A stretch of 33,345 nt of DNA from NCBI GenBank assembly GCA_031265585.1, contig JAISCL010000339.1, forward strand, positions 1 through 33,345, read 5' to 3'. The notes beneath the pieces are model-generated. The model was given only the letters and a program-made list of their open reading frames with translations. It was not told the origin of the DNA and made no database searches. Position numbers and translations under genes: made by a program. Of this stretch, positions 1 through 7,912 are shown in pieces. Numbering within the stretch: the first letter of the stretch is position 1; the number at the start of each line of letters is the position of its first letter. The stretch comes from Tannerella sp. (GTDB lineage: Bacteria; Bacteroidota; Bacteroidia; Bacteroidales; Tannerellaceae).

Positions 1-194
1 CTATACTGCTAATTAATAATAATTTTGTTAAGTTTCTCATAGCTAGTGAAAAGGATAAAACTTACTTGTTTAAGTATAATAATAATAATACAATTTGCAA
101 GTTTTTTTTGACTTTTTTGAGAAACACTTGATTTCCAAAAGTAAACAGGTATAAGCAACCAACCCTATAAATTTATCTTTCTCATCACTCCACA

Positions 195-776
195 ATGCCT
201 ACCATCACCCCGTTCATCACCGAAACCGAACTCCAAACCATCTGCCAAACACTCGGTCGCCAAATCACCACCGACTATCAAGGGAAAACGCCACTCATCA
301 TAGGAATCCTGAAAGGGTGTCAGCCTTTTTTCTCTGATTTGGTCAGACAAATTACCCTCCCTGTAGAAATAAGTTACCTGAAAGTCCGCAGCTACACCGG
401 CATCACCTTCAGCGGAGCGATTCATCTGGAATTAGACGCAGACATCGCTATCACCCACCGTGATGTCATCATCGTGGAAGACATTATCGACACCGGCACC
501 ACTATGACCAACCTCTACGCCTTCCTCCGCAGCAAACAGCCCAACAGCCTGAAAGTAGTAGCTCTCTTAGACAAGCCTTCCCGGAGAACCACAGATTTCC
601 ACGCAGACTGCATCGGAAAAAGTATCCCAAACGTATTTGTCACAGGATATGGACTTGATTATACTGTGCGTGGCATTCATTGGTATGCAGGTACGGTGCA
701 GAGACGCGATGCATCGCGTCTCTACGGGGGCAGACATCTGTTTTCATCCCGCAATTTTAGCCCGCGCACAGTATAG
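195..776 (+). CDS. hpt: Hypoxanthine phosphoribosyltransferase with replaced C-terminus
   Basis: This is a type I phosphoribosyltransferase that should convert hypoxanthine or guanine plus PRPP to the nucleotide in cytoplasmic purine salvage. The PRPP loop VEDIIDTGTT lies near residues 94-103, LLDKPSRR near 124-131, and the base-binding segment VTGYGLDY near 149-156. Up to Asp155 the protein aligns with the family. Family members then continue with roughly 20 residues carrying a DYxxxxRNLPxI-type end. Here the last 38 residues are encoded by an inserted inverted-repeat element (660-775), and the stop codon lies at the element's right edge. Removing the element and leaving one TATA would give an ORF ending about 12 residues after Asp155. 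The conserved Arg of the family's C-terminal loop is missing from its usual place, so activity may be reduced. No partner gene is visible. The family call is firm; the functional state is uncertain. Confidence 0.88.
   Translation: MPTITPFITETELQTICQTLGRQITTDYQGKTPLIIGILKGCQPFFSDLVRQITLPVEISYLKVRSYTGITFSGAIHLELDADIAITHRDVIIVEDIIDTGTTMTNLYAFLRSKQPNSLKVVALLDKPSRRTTDFHADCIGKSIPNVFVTGYGLDYTVRGIHWYAGTVQRRDASRLYGGRHLFSSRNFSPRTV
660..775. mobile_element. MITE-like inverted-repeat element inside hpt
   Basis: The element begins TATACTGTGCG and ends CGCACAGTATA, so it has terminal inverted repeats of about 11-12 bp and a total length of 116 bp. It encodes no protein of its own. The centre is a 22-bp perfect palindrome (701-722). 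A left-half copy with about six differences in 54 bp is present at 31252-31305, which shows that the sequence is dispersed. The ends are consistent with insertion at TA or TATA, but the duplication cannot be separated from the terminal repeat with one complete copy. No transposase with matching ends is in the window, so mobilisation in trans is inferred. Confidence 0.75.
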
Positions 777-862
777 AATGGACAGTATAGAAATTCATCC
801 TTCCTGTTAGCTAATGAATGTATTCAATAAGTCAATTGATATAAACGTTACCGCACTCCTGC

Positions 863-1069
863 AGTACGTATCACGGTACTTTTGCGGTGCGAATCACGGC
901 GCTCTCGCGGTACGTATCGCTGCGCCATTCCGGTACGTACCGCGGCATCCGTTTGGTACGTACCGCGACACCCGTTTGGTACGTACCGCGACACCTGTTT
1001 GGTACGTACCGCGACACCCTTCCGGTACGTACCGGAACACCTTCGCGGTACGTACCGGAACCGGGACAT
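863..1069. repeat. 23-bp tandem array with GGTACGTACC palindromes
   Basis: Nine units start at 863, 886, 909, 932, 955, 978, 1001, 1024 and 1047, exactly 23 bp apart. The consensus is about GGTACGTACCGCGACACC plus five variable bases. Units in the middle are almost identical and the first three are degenerate. Each unit carries the palindrome GGTACGTACC. The period is not a multiple of three, so all reading frames look repetitive (RYVP motifs), and the ORFs listed here are artefacts of the repeat. This array and the flanks are all I see in the stretch between hpt and the next gene. Function is unknown. Confidence 0.9.
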
Positions 1070-1113
1070 GAAAATAACTTGCATAAATTAGTGCAGGAAT
1101 GGCCTGAAGCATC

Positions 1114-1500
1114 CTATCTGGTTGTGCGTTCTACCGGAATTTCCTTTATGTTTTTGCGGATTTTCCGGCCGAATACGAAACGCGGTACGATGTCGGTAAT
1201 CATGTTTGCCGTCGCATCTTCCGGAGCGGCCACGCCGTCGCTTTTCATTGTGACGTGCATGTAGCCCAACTCGCCCAGGTGAACGTTGAAGCCCAGGCTC
1301 ATATACTCTTCCGCCTTTTTGAACAGGCGGTTGACGGCCATCCGGGCTTCGTCGCGGCTGAGCGTCGTATCCGCGCAGATCGCGTCCAGCAACTGTTCCA
1401 GCGTAATCGTCCCGCGCGATACGGCAAAGGCATAATACAATGAATCCGCCTGCCTGTTCTGCGGATTTTTTCTCGGCGTAATGTTATACGGTAAACTCAT
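1114..1500 (-). CDS. HU-like DNA-binding protein (HU-HIG type)
   Basis: A 128-residue protein resembling the Bacteroidota histone-like family related to HU/IHF. The N-terminus has the usual YNITPRKNPQ-type strand. The central helical part (about 33-70, LEQLLDAICADTTLSRDEARMAVNRLF) is followed by GFNVHLGELGYMHVTM, which matches the HU-like G-x-V-x-L-G-x-L-G turn. The C-terminus is basic (FGRKIRKNIKEIPVERTTR). Family members are thought to bind DNA, but no specific target is known to me. The gene stands alone on the minus strand with a good -7 box about 75 bp upstream. Length fits the family and there is no sign of damage. Confidence 0.8.
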   Translation of the reverse strand: MSLPYNITPRKNPQNRQADSLYYAFAVSRGTITLEQLLDAICADTTLSRDEARMAVNRLFKKAEEYMSLGFNVHLGELGYMHVTMKSDGVAAPEDATANMITDIVPRFVFGRKIRKNIKEIPVERTTR

Positions 1501-1572
1501 GATGTTAAATTTTTAATAGTTACTTTTTAACCGTTAATAAATCGTATTGATTCTCTTTGAAAAGATTGACGG

Positions 1573-1580
1573 CAAAGATA
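1573..1580 (-). promoter_or_regulatory. -7 box for the HU-like gene
   Basis: On the minus strand the sequence reads TATCTTTG, an exact match to the Bacteroidota -7 consensus TAnnTTTG, about 75 bp before the start codon. A TTG lies about 21 bp upstream. Confidence 0.55.
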
Positions 1581-1707
1581 CATTTCTTTTTTTCATAAAA
1601 ACAACCCTTTTCCCGTTTTTTTTACCCGGGATTATGTTAAAAAAGAATAACCATATACGGCAAGGCGTCGCCGCAGGCGAACAGAACGGTAAATGGATTC
1701 ATTTTGG

Positions 1708-1729
1708 AGGCTCTATAAGGTTTTGTATG
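1708..1729. repeat. 22-bp sequence shared with 15150-15171
   Basis: The string starting AGGCTCTATAA and ending GTTTTGTATG recurs at 15150-15171 with one difference. Both copies lie in intergenic DNA just beyond a gene end. It may be the edge of a dispersed element; nothing else in the flank at 1730-1769 matches clearly. Confidence 0.5.
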
Positions 1730-1769
1730 GGTATAATCTCATTCGGGGTGCATTTGACTGCGTCGATTT

Positions 1770-3362
1770 TCAATTCAAAGGGTCGGGATGAAATCCAACA
1801 TCCAAACCCTCTTTTTGAAAGTCCTTTTCTTTCTTTTTTTCCGAATTGTTTTTTATCAATGATGCTAAGAATCGTGTAAAGTCAGTGATGTCTTCATTCG
1901 CACTGGCTTTTTCCAATGCAGTCATATATTCTTTTCTCTTCTCTACCGGAATAACAGTCCAGTCATATCCCCCTGAAATAAGCATGGTATTCATCAGGAA
2001 ACGGGCAATGCGACCATTACCGTCCATGTAGGGATGAATATATACAAACACAAAATGCCCCAAAACCGCCCTCACTCCGGCATCAGATTCATTTTTCAAA
2101 AGCTCGAACAAAACAGGCATCGCATCCCTTACTGCCTCCGGATTCAATGGAGTGTGCATAGAGCCACGGATATAGACTTGATTTGTGCGATACCCTGCCA
2201 GATCGGAAGCTTTTAACAAACCGACTGCAACACCCGGAGTAAACAGCTCACGATACCATACTCTGTGGTCATTATCAGCGACTTCTCCGGGATTATCACC
2301 GGCAAGTATTTTTTTTACGCTTTCTTTCACTGCCTGAAATGCCTGCCAGTACCCGCGGGCTGCCATTGCATTCCGTTGTTCTGCATCCGAAGAATCTTCG
2401 TCCGGGTTCCAGTTGCCGCTTCTCACTTTTTCGATCAGTTCGTCCGTTACCTTATATCCTTCGATAGAAAGAGAATGATAGGCATCCAGCTTATATTGCG
2501 CCTCTATTCCATTCAGGCAAGCGTCAACGTCGGTATGTTTGCTATCCGTTTCCGGAAAATTTGTAATAACCGCATCGCGCATTTTATTCCACATCAGTTT
2601 CAATCTCATTACATAGGGAGATGTTACCCGGGTGCAGGTAATCGTACTCCGGTCTGCAAAAGGATCTTCTTCCCGGATGTCATAGCTTAAACTTTTCATG
2701 ACGCTTACCATTTCGTCGGCAGCAGCAATATGGCCGATATTACGGAATGCTCCGGCCAGCCGTCCGGCTTTGACCGTTTGTCCTTTTTCAAGTACTATTT
2801 TCAAAATATCGGAGACATCAGGCACCATCGAAAGACACGTATGGGCGGTTACGCGGTCAAGTCTGAAAAAGTCAGGGCTACACTCTACCAAAGCTTCGGG
2901 TAGCGAATACAAATTCAATCCGAATGGAGGGTCTTTATAAATGGACGTTGCAATAGTGGCTTTTAAATCAAATAAAGAAGTGTTATGCATCAGTTGCGCC
3001 GCATTATTCGACCCTTGTGGGGAACGTATAATGATTTGCCCCGGAACGATTCTGCTACCGCTGTAAAAAGACAGTGACTGATCGGCAGATAAGCACCATT
3101 CTTCACCAAACCGGGCTGTTGCATATTCAGATATAAAATACCAGTATGAAGCGTATCGGTTCGTTGTATCACCGGGAAGACTGTCAGGCCGGGATGAAAT
3201 ATACCACCCCTTCATTACTTCCTGTAAAAATCCATGATTCAACAGTCTTTCCAAATGAGTCCTTGACATTTCAGAAGATTTAATGACCGCTAATCCGTCT
3301 TTGTTCTGTAACTGTTTCAGAATCGACAGAGAACCGGCTAACTTTTCCTGTATCGTTGCCAT
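1770..3362 (-). CDS. Fic family protein with AbiEi-like N-terminal region
   Basis: A 530-residue cytoplasmic protein. The Fic core is marked by HPYMDGNGR at residues 443-451, the HPFx(D/E)GNGR catalytic loop that transfers AMP or another phosphate-linked moiety to hydroxyl side chains. A candidate inhibitory helix motif SLSIEG at 297-302 fits (S/T)xxxE(G/N) and sits N-terminal to the core, as in class II Fic proteins, so the enzyme is probably autoinhibited. Residues 1 to about 210 resemble the winged-helix and following domain of AbiEi-type antitoxins (TSEMSRTHLERLLNHGFL-like recognition helix, then WYISSRP). That would allow DNA binding and self-regulation. The gene is single, with three 24-bp direct repeats directly upstream. 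The ORF is intact and catalytic residues are present. The target protein is unknown. Confidence 0.88.
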   Translation of the reverse strand: MATIQEKLAGSLSILKQLQNKDGLAVIKSSEMSRTHLERLLNHGFLQEVMKGWYISSRPDSLPGDTTNRYASYWYFISEYATARFGEEWCLSADQSLSFYSGSRIVPGQIIIRSPQGSNNAAQLMHNTSLFDLKATIATSIYKDPPFGLNLYSLPEALVECSPDFFRLDRVTAHTCLSMVPDVSDILKIVLEKGQTVKAGRLAGAFRNIGHIAAADEMVSVMKSLSYDIREEDPFADRSTITCTRVTSPYVMRLKLMWNKMRDAVITNFPETDSKHTDVDACLNGIEAQYKLDAYHSLSIEGYKVTDELIEKVRSGNWNPDEDSSDAEQRNAMAARGYWQAFQAVKESVKKILAGDNPGEVADNDHRVWYRELFTPGVAVGLLKASDLAGYRTNQVYIRGSMHTPLNPEAVRDAMPVLFELLKNESDAGVRAVLGHFVFVYIHPYMDGNGRIARFLMNTMLISGGYDWTVIPVEKRKEYMTALEKASANEDITDFTRFLASLIKNNSEKKKEKDFQKEGLDVGFHPDPLN

Positions 3363-3437
3363 ATCATTTTCAATTTAATGATCTCCTTTTGTTTTACCAT
3401 AAACTGTACTACTCCAAACACCGTCTATAGTGCAAAT

Positions 3438-3509
3438 ACAAGTTTTACCTGTTGTGGTATCACAAGTTTAATCCGATGTGGTATTACAAGTTTAATCTGC
3501 AAATGTAAT
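3438..3509. repeat. Three 24-bp direct repeats upstream of fic, candidate operator
   Basis: Three adjacent 24-bp units start at 3438, 3462 and 3486, each opening ACAAGTTT; the first two end GTGGTATY. The third unit contains CAAATGTA (3500-3507), which reads TACATTTG on the minus strand, an exact -7 consensus pointing at fic. Repeats overlapping a promoter suggest binding sites, possibly for the N-terminal domain of the Fic protein itself; that link is inference. Confidence 0.6.
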
Positions 3510-3538
3510 ACTATTTTTGAATCTATTGATTTTTATTC

Positions 3539-4873
3539 CTACACTTTTTCCGGTGGTTCCAGATAGGTCAAAATCTGTCCGCTTAGCTGTAGCAATGATA
3601 TTTCGCACAGTTTGGTATTGTATTCGGCAATCGACCGGCGCTCTTCCGCTTCGAGCAGATTGTTTTGCGCTTCGCGTAATTCAATACCGGATAAATCTCC
3701 CAGTTTGTAGCGTTCAATGGCGATCTCATAATTTTCCTGTGCGGTGACCAGGTTTTCTTTTTCCAGTTCCCATAAATCAAGGTTGTTCCTGTAGGCCATC
3801 CAGAGATTGGAAAGATCGGCTTTTAATCCGAGTTCCAGTTCCTGTGTACGGAGTTCCGTGTTTTTTATCCGGAGGCGCGCATTTTGCTGTTCACGGCGGC
3901 GGTTCATTCCGTCGAAGAGGGTCAATCCTACGGTGACGCCATAATTTAGTCCAAGACGTTTCTGCAGTTCCATGTCGCCGGTCCCGTACCGGTTGTCCGT
4001 ATACCCGTATCCGGCATTAAATTTAAAATACGGGTAATTGCGGCTGCGTATTTTCTTATAATCCAGTTCCGACAGGGTTTGGTTTTTATGCGACGCCAAT
4101 AAGGACGCGTTATTTGTCAGCGTTTTTTGCCACAGGTCTTTTTCTTCCAGCAGGGATGACTGAATGGGTATCGTGTCGCGCACCCTCAGATGCCGGTTGA
4201 CGGAATCAAGCCCCATCAGTTCATTTAATATGATTTGAGACGCATTTACCGTTTCATACTGTGTCAGCAACCTGGAACTGTCGGCATTGAAGTCCACTTT
4301 CGCCTGTTGCAGATCCAGCCGGGACATGGAACCGATCGTATACCGTTCTTCCACAATGCGAAGTCTTTCTTTTGATAACCGGACGGCGGAACGGAGATTT
4401 CTCAACCGTATCCGCTGCCGTACCAGATTATAATATTCGGCGGCAATATTGGCTGCCAGGTCTTCGATGGCTATCCGGGTATTCAGCGTTCCCATCTGCT
4501 GCAATTCTTTGAGTTTGCTGTAATCCGCCTGGATGCCGAATCCGTCGAAAACAGTCCAGTTCAGGTTAATCCCGGCGTTGGCTGTTTCACTGTTTATATT
4601 TTTAACGCTTTCGGACGTCCCGTCCGTATAATCATAATCGTAATTATAGACTGTCCCGTTGAACCCTCCGCTCAAATCGACGACGGGCAGGTAGCCGGCA
4701 TTTCCCGGCGTGGCATTATTGGATGAAATCCGTTCTTCGTTTTGAATGATCCGGATGGAATAATTATGCTCAAGGCCTATCCCGATGCATTTCTCTAATG
4801 TATATACCTCCTGTGCATGAGAAGCCGTATGGCAGGCTATGCATGTGAATATAATGATAAAAGAACGTTTCAT
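3539..4873 (-). CDS. TolC-family outer membrane efflux protein
   Basis: A 444-residue outer membrane factor that would form the trimeric exit duct of the RND pump encoded just upstream. A signal peptide is visible (MKRSFIIIFTCIACHTASHAQ). Two related OEP halves follow: the first with ANAGINLNWTVFDGFG near residue 100, the second with GVTVGLTLFDGMNRRREQQNARLR near 320, each followed by long coiled-coil helices. The end (LCEISLLQLSGQILTYLE) is typical of the family. It is the last gene of a three-gene minus-strand operon, and its ATG overlaps the pump stop codon by four bases (ATGA), implying translational coupling. Confidence 0.93.
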   Translation of the reverse strand: MKRSFIIIFTCIACHTASHAQEVYTLEKCIGIGLEHNYSIRIIQNEERISSNNATPGNAGYLPVVDLSGGFNGTVYNYDYDYTDGTSESVKNINSETANAGINLNWTVFDGFGIQADYSKLKELQQMGTLNTRIAIEDLAANIAAEYYNLVRQRIRLRNLRSAVRLSKERLRIVEERYTIGSMSRLDLQQAKVDFNADSSRLLTQYETVNASQIILNELMGLDSVNRHLRVRDTIPIQSSLLEEKDLWQKTLTNNASLLASHKNQTLSELDYKKIRSRNYPYFKFNAGYGYTDNRYGTGDMELQKRLGLNYGVTVGLTLFDGMNRRREQQNARLRIKNTELRTQELELGLKADLSNLWMAYRNNLDLWELEKENLVTAQENYEIAIERYKLGDLSGIELREAQNNLLEAEERRSIAEYNTKLCEISLLQLSGQILTYLEPPEKV

Positions 4874-7800
4874 TTTGTCTCTTTTTTGTTTTTCAGATTA
4901 GTAGCAATAAAACTGTACATGGCCGGTACAATATATAATGTAAGGAAAGTAGATACCAGCATCCCCCCGACAACGGCCGTTCCCATGGCAATGCGTCCGT
5001 TAGCGCCTTCCGCCGAAGCAAACATGAGCGGCAATAATCCGAGTATAGTGGAAGCGCTTGTCATCAGGATCGGGCGAAGACGCTGAATGGATGCGATCCG
5101 TATGGCTTCATCCTTTTCCAGTCCGGCCACTTGCCGCTGATTGGCAAATTCAACAATCAGGATTCCGTTTTTCGCGACTAATCCGATCAGCATGATGATT
5201 CCAATCTGGCTGAAAATATTCATGGTGATACTTCCCATACTCATAAACCATAAAGCGCCGGCAACGGCCAGGGGCACTGTAAACATGACAATCAACGGAT
5301 CTTTAAAACTTTCGAACTGGGCGGCCAGTACAAGGTAAATCATGATCAGAGCCAGGATCAGTGCAAACATGAGGCTGTCCGAGCTTTCGCGAAATTCTTT
5401 TGATTCTCCGGAAAGAGCCGTGCGGAAACTGTCGTCCAGCACGTCTTTGGCGATCCGGTCCATTTCGTCCAGTCCGTCTCCCAGCGTGTACCCTTTATTC
5501 AGGCCGCTTGAAACCGTAGCGGCCACGAACCGGTTATAACGGTATAATTGGGGAGGCGCCACGTTTTCTTCCAGACTCACCAGATTGTCCAGCTGGATCA
5601 TGGAACCGTTGTCGCTCCTTACATAGATGGATCTCAGGTCAAGCGGCGTATTGCGCTGCTGACGGTTTATTTCGCCCAATATCTGGTATTGCTTTCCATT
5701 CATGTAGAAATAGCCCATCCGTTGTCCGCTGAGTGCATATTGCAATGTCTGTGCGATATTTCTTGTGCTTACCCCGAGCAGTGACGCTTTGTCACGGTTT
5801 ATTTCGATACGTACTTCCGGTTTTGTAAATTTTAAATTTACATCCGCCATCTGGAAAACCGGGCTTTCATTTACTTTCAGCATAAATTCGGGCAGAAACT
5901 CCTGCAGTTTTTCAATACTGGTCGCCTGCAGTACGTATTGCACCGGCATACCGCCGCGCCTGCCGCCAAAAGTGGACTGTTGCTGGACAAATCCTCTTGC
6001 CAGCGTCTCTTTTCTTACCTCAGCGGAGAGCAGATCCGCTATTTCCATCTGATCGCGTTCACGATCCCTGATCTCCGGCAAAATGATCGATATGGAACCG
6101 CTGGCTCCGAAGGTGCGTGTTGTGATCACTTTTCTTTCATAAGCGATGGAATCGGAGATATCCTCTAATCGATCGGAAAAATCACGTACAAATTCGTATG
6201 TGGCGCCTTCCGGCCCCCGGATATTGATCGTTATTTGGGAGCGATCTTCAAGCGGAGACAGTTCCGACGGGATTTTTTGCCAGTAGTAAACAATCGCCGC
6301 TAATAAAGTCAGGACAATGGGGACGGCTATCCATTTTCTTTTCAGGAAAGCATTCAGGGATGTGGAATAAATATAGTTCAGGCCTTCAAAGAAAGGTTCT
6401 GTTTTTCGGGATAGCCAGTTTTTCTTTTCACGGCGTTTCAGCAATTTGGTTGCCAGCATAGGTGTAAATGTGAGGGCCACAAACGCGGAAATGGTTACTG
6501 ATCCGGCAATGACAATACTGAATTCTTTAAAGAGTCGCCCGGTCATCCCCTCCATGAAAACAATCGGGATAAATACCGCTACAAGGGTCACCGTAGTAGA
6601 TATGACAGCGAAGAAAATCTCTTTGGAACCTTCTATTCCGGCTTCCCTGGGCGTCATTCCATGCTCAATGCGGACATAGATATTTTCCGTGACGACAATC
6701 GCATCGTCTACCACCAGTCCGACAGACAGTACAATCGCTAACATGGTCAGCACATTGATTGAAAATCCGGCAATATACATCACAAAGAAAGCTCCTACCA
6801 ATGAAACCGGTATGACGACCACCGGTATAAGTGTTACACGCCAGTCGCGGAGGAACATGAAAATGACGATCACAACCAGCAGGAATGCCACATAAATCGT
6901 TTCTTCAACTTCACTGATAGATGCGCGGATAAACTGCGTATTGTCATAAATCATCTCAATGGTTACATCTTCGGGAAGGTCCTTTTTCAGCTGTTCGATA
7001 CGCCCGTAGGCTTCATTCGCTATTTCTATGTGATTGGCGCCGGGTTGCGGTATGATGACATTCATGACCATCGGTTCGCCGTTACGTTTCAGGATACTTT
7101 TTATATCTTCGGGCGACAGTTCGGCGCGACCTACGTCTTTAAAGCGGATGATATTGTTTTTACTTTCTTTAATGACAAGGTCATCAAACTCTTTTGCCGT
7201 ATGCATCAGTCCCATGGTACGGATAGACAGTTCTACCGTATTTCCTTCGATACTTCCCGAGGGCAATTCGACGTTTTCCGCATCGACTGCATTTTTTACA
7301 TCAAGCGGCGTCACTCCATATCCGGCCATTTTTACGGGATCAAGCCAGAGGCGCATGGAATAGCGTTTCTGGCCCCAGATATCTACACTGCTCACATTTT
7401 GTATGGTCTGTAAACGCTCTTTTACGGTTAATTCGGCTATTTCAGTCAGTTCCATCAATGAACGCTGACTGCTGCGAACGCCGATCTGCATAATGGGCGT
7501 GGCGTCGGCATCGGCTTTTGATACGGTAGGAGGGTCGCAATCGCGCGGAAGGTAACGCTGCGCACGCGACACCTTGTCGCGTACATCGTTTGCCGCCGTT
7601 TCGAGATCGACGGAAAGTTCAAATTCAATGGTGATACGGCTATTGCCCTGACTGCTGACACTGCTTAGCGAACGGATGCCCGGAATGCCATTGATATTTT
7701 GTTCCAGCGGCTCTGTAATCTGATTCATGATTACTTCGGCATTGGCCCCCGGATAAGATGTATTTACGGAAATAATGGGCTGGTCTACACTCGGATATTC

Positions 7801-7908
7801 CCGCACGCCGAGCGACGTATATCCTATCAGACCGAATAACAGGATGACAAGCTCCATTACGGTGGCTAAAACCGGGCGTTTAATATTTAATTCGGAAATA
7901 TTCGCCAT
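4870..7908 (-). CDS. RND multidrug efflux pump, inner membrane subunit (AcrB/HAE1 type)
   Basis: A 1012-residue proton-driven transporter of the hydrophobe/amphiphile efflux family. The first membrane helix follows ISELNIKRPVLATVMELVILLFG. The porter-domain segment REYPSVDQPIISVNTSYPGA is typical. The proton-relay pair is present in VGLVVDDAIVVTENI, and the helix-10 lysine in GLVAKNGILIVEFANQ. The second membrane block lies near residues 840-1000. Length is close to the usual 1020-1050. The gene sits between the adaptor (4-bp gap upstream) and the TolC-like gene (4-bp overlap downstream), so the whole tripartite pump is one transcript. Substrates cannot be read from the sequence. No frameshift is seen. 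Confidence 0.95.
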   Translation of the reverse strand: MANISELNIKRPVLATVMELVILLFGLIGYTSLGVREYPSVDQPIISVNTSYPGANAEVIMNQITEPLEQNINGIPGIRSLSSVSSQGNSRITIEFELSVDLETAANDVRDKVSRAQRYLPRDCDPPTVSKADADATPIMQIGVRSSQRSLMELTEIAELTVKERLQTIQNVSSVDIWGQKRYSMRLWLDPVKMAGYGVTPLDVKNAVDAENVELPSGSIEGNTVELSIRTMGLMHTAKEFDDLVIKESKNNIIRFKDVGRAELSPEDIKSILKRNGEPMVMNVIIPQPGANHIEIANEAYGRIEQLKKDLPEDVTIEMIYDNTQFIRASISEVEETIYVAFLLVVIVIFMFLRDWRVTLIPVVVIPVSLVGAFFVMYIAGFSINVLTMLAIVLSVGLVVDDAIVVTENIYVRIEHGMTPREAGIEGSKEIFFAVISTTVTLVAVFIPIVFMEGMTGRLFKEFSIVIAGSVTISAFVALTFTPMLATKLLKRREKKNWLSRKTEPFFEGLNYIYSTSLNAFLKRKWIAVPIVLTLLAAIVYYWQKIPSELSPLEDRSQITINIRGPEGATYEFVRDFSDRLEDISDSIAYERKVITTRTFGASGSISIILPEIRDRERDQMEIADLLSAEVRKETLARGFVQQQSTFGGRRGGMPVQYVLQATSIEKLQEFLPEFMLKVNESPVFQMADVNLKFTKPEVRIEINRDKASLLGVSTRNIAQTLQYALSGQRMGYFYMNGKQYQILGEINRQQRNTPLDLRSIYVRSDNGSMIQLDNLVSLEENVAPPQLYRYNRFVAATVSSGLNKGYTLGDGLDEMDRIAKDVLDDSFRTALSGESKEFRESSDSLMFALILALIMIYLVLAAQFESFKDPLIVMFTVPLAVAGALWFMSMGSITMNIFSQIGIIMLIGLVAKNGILIVEFANQRQVAGLEKDEAIRIASIQRLRPILMTSASTILGLLPLMFASAEGANGRIAMGTAVVGGMLVSTFLTLYIVPAMYSFIATNLKNKKETK

Positions 7909-7912
7909 GATA

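Noticed and set aside
660-775. Central palindrome as a rho-independent terminator of hpt
   Set aside because: It lies inside the open reading frame, lacks a T-run, and recurs elsewhere as part of a dispersed element.
863-1069. Possible CRISPR array
   Set aside because: The unit is 23 bp in total with linkers of about 13 bp that resemble each other; no unique spacers and no cas genes in the window.
814-1264. Several ORFs on both strands with repeated RYVP motifs
   Set aside because: All are readings of the 23-bp tandem array in different frames. They have no ribosome site or family resemblance, and the repetition is explained by the DNA repeat.
1547-1879. Plus-strand ORF of 110 residues
   Set aside because: It covers the promoter of the HU-like gene and the antisense of the fic 3' end, and its composition is typical of non-coding DNA.
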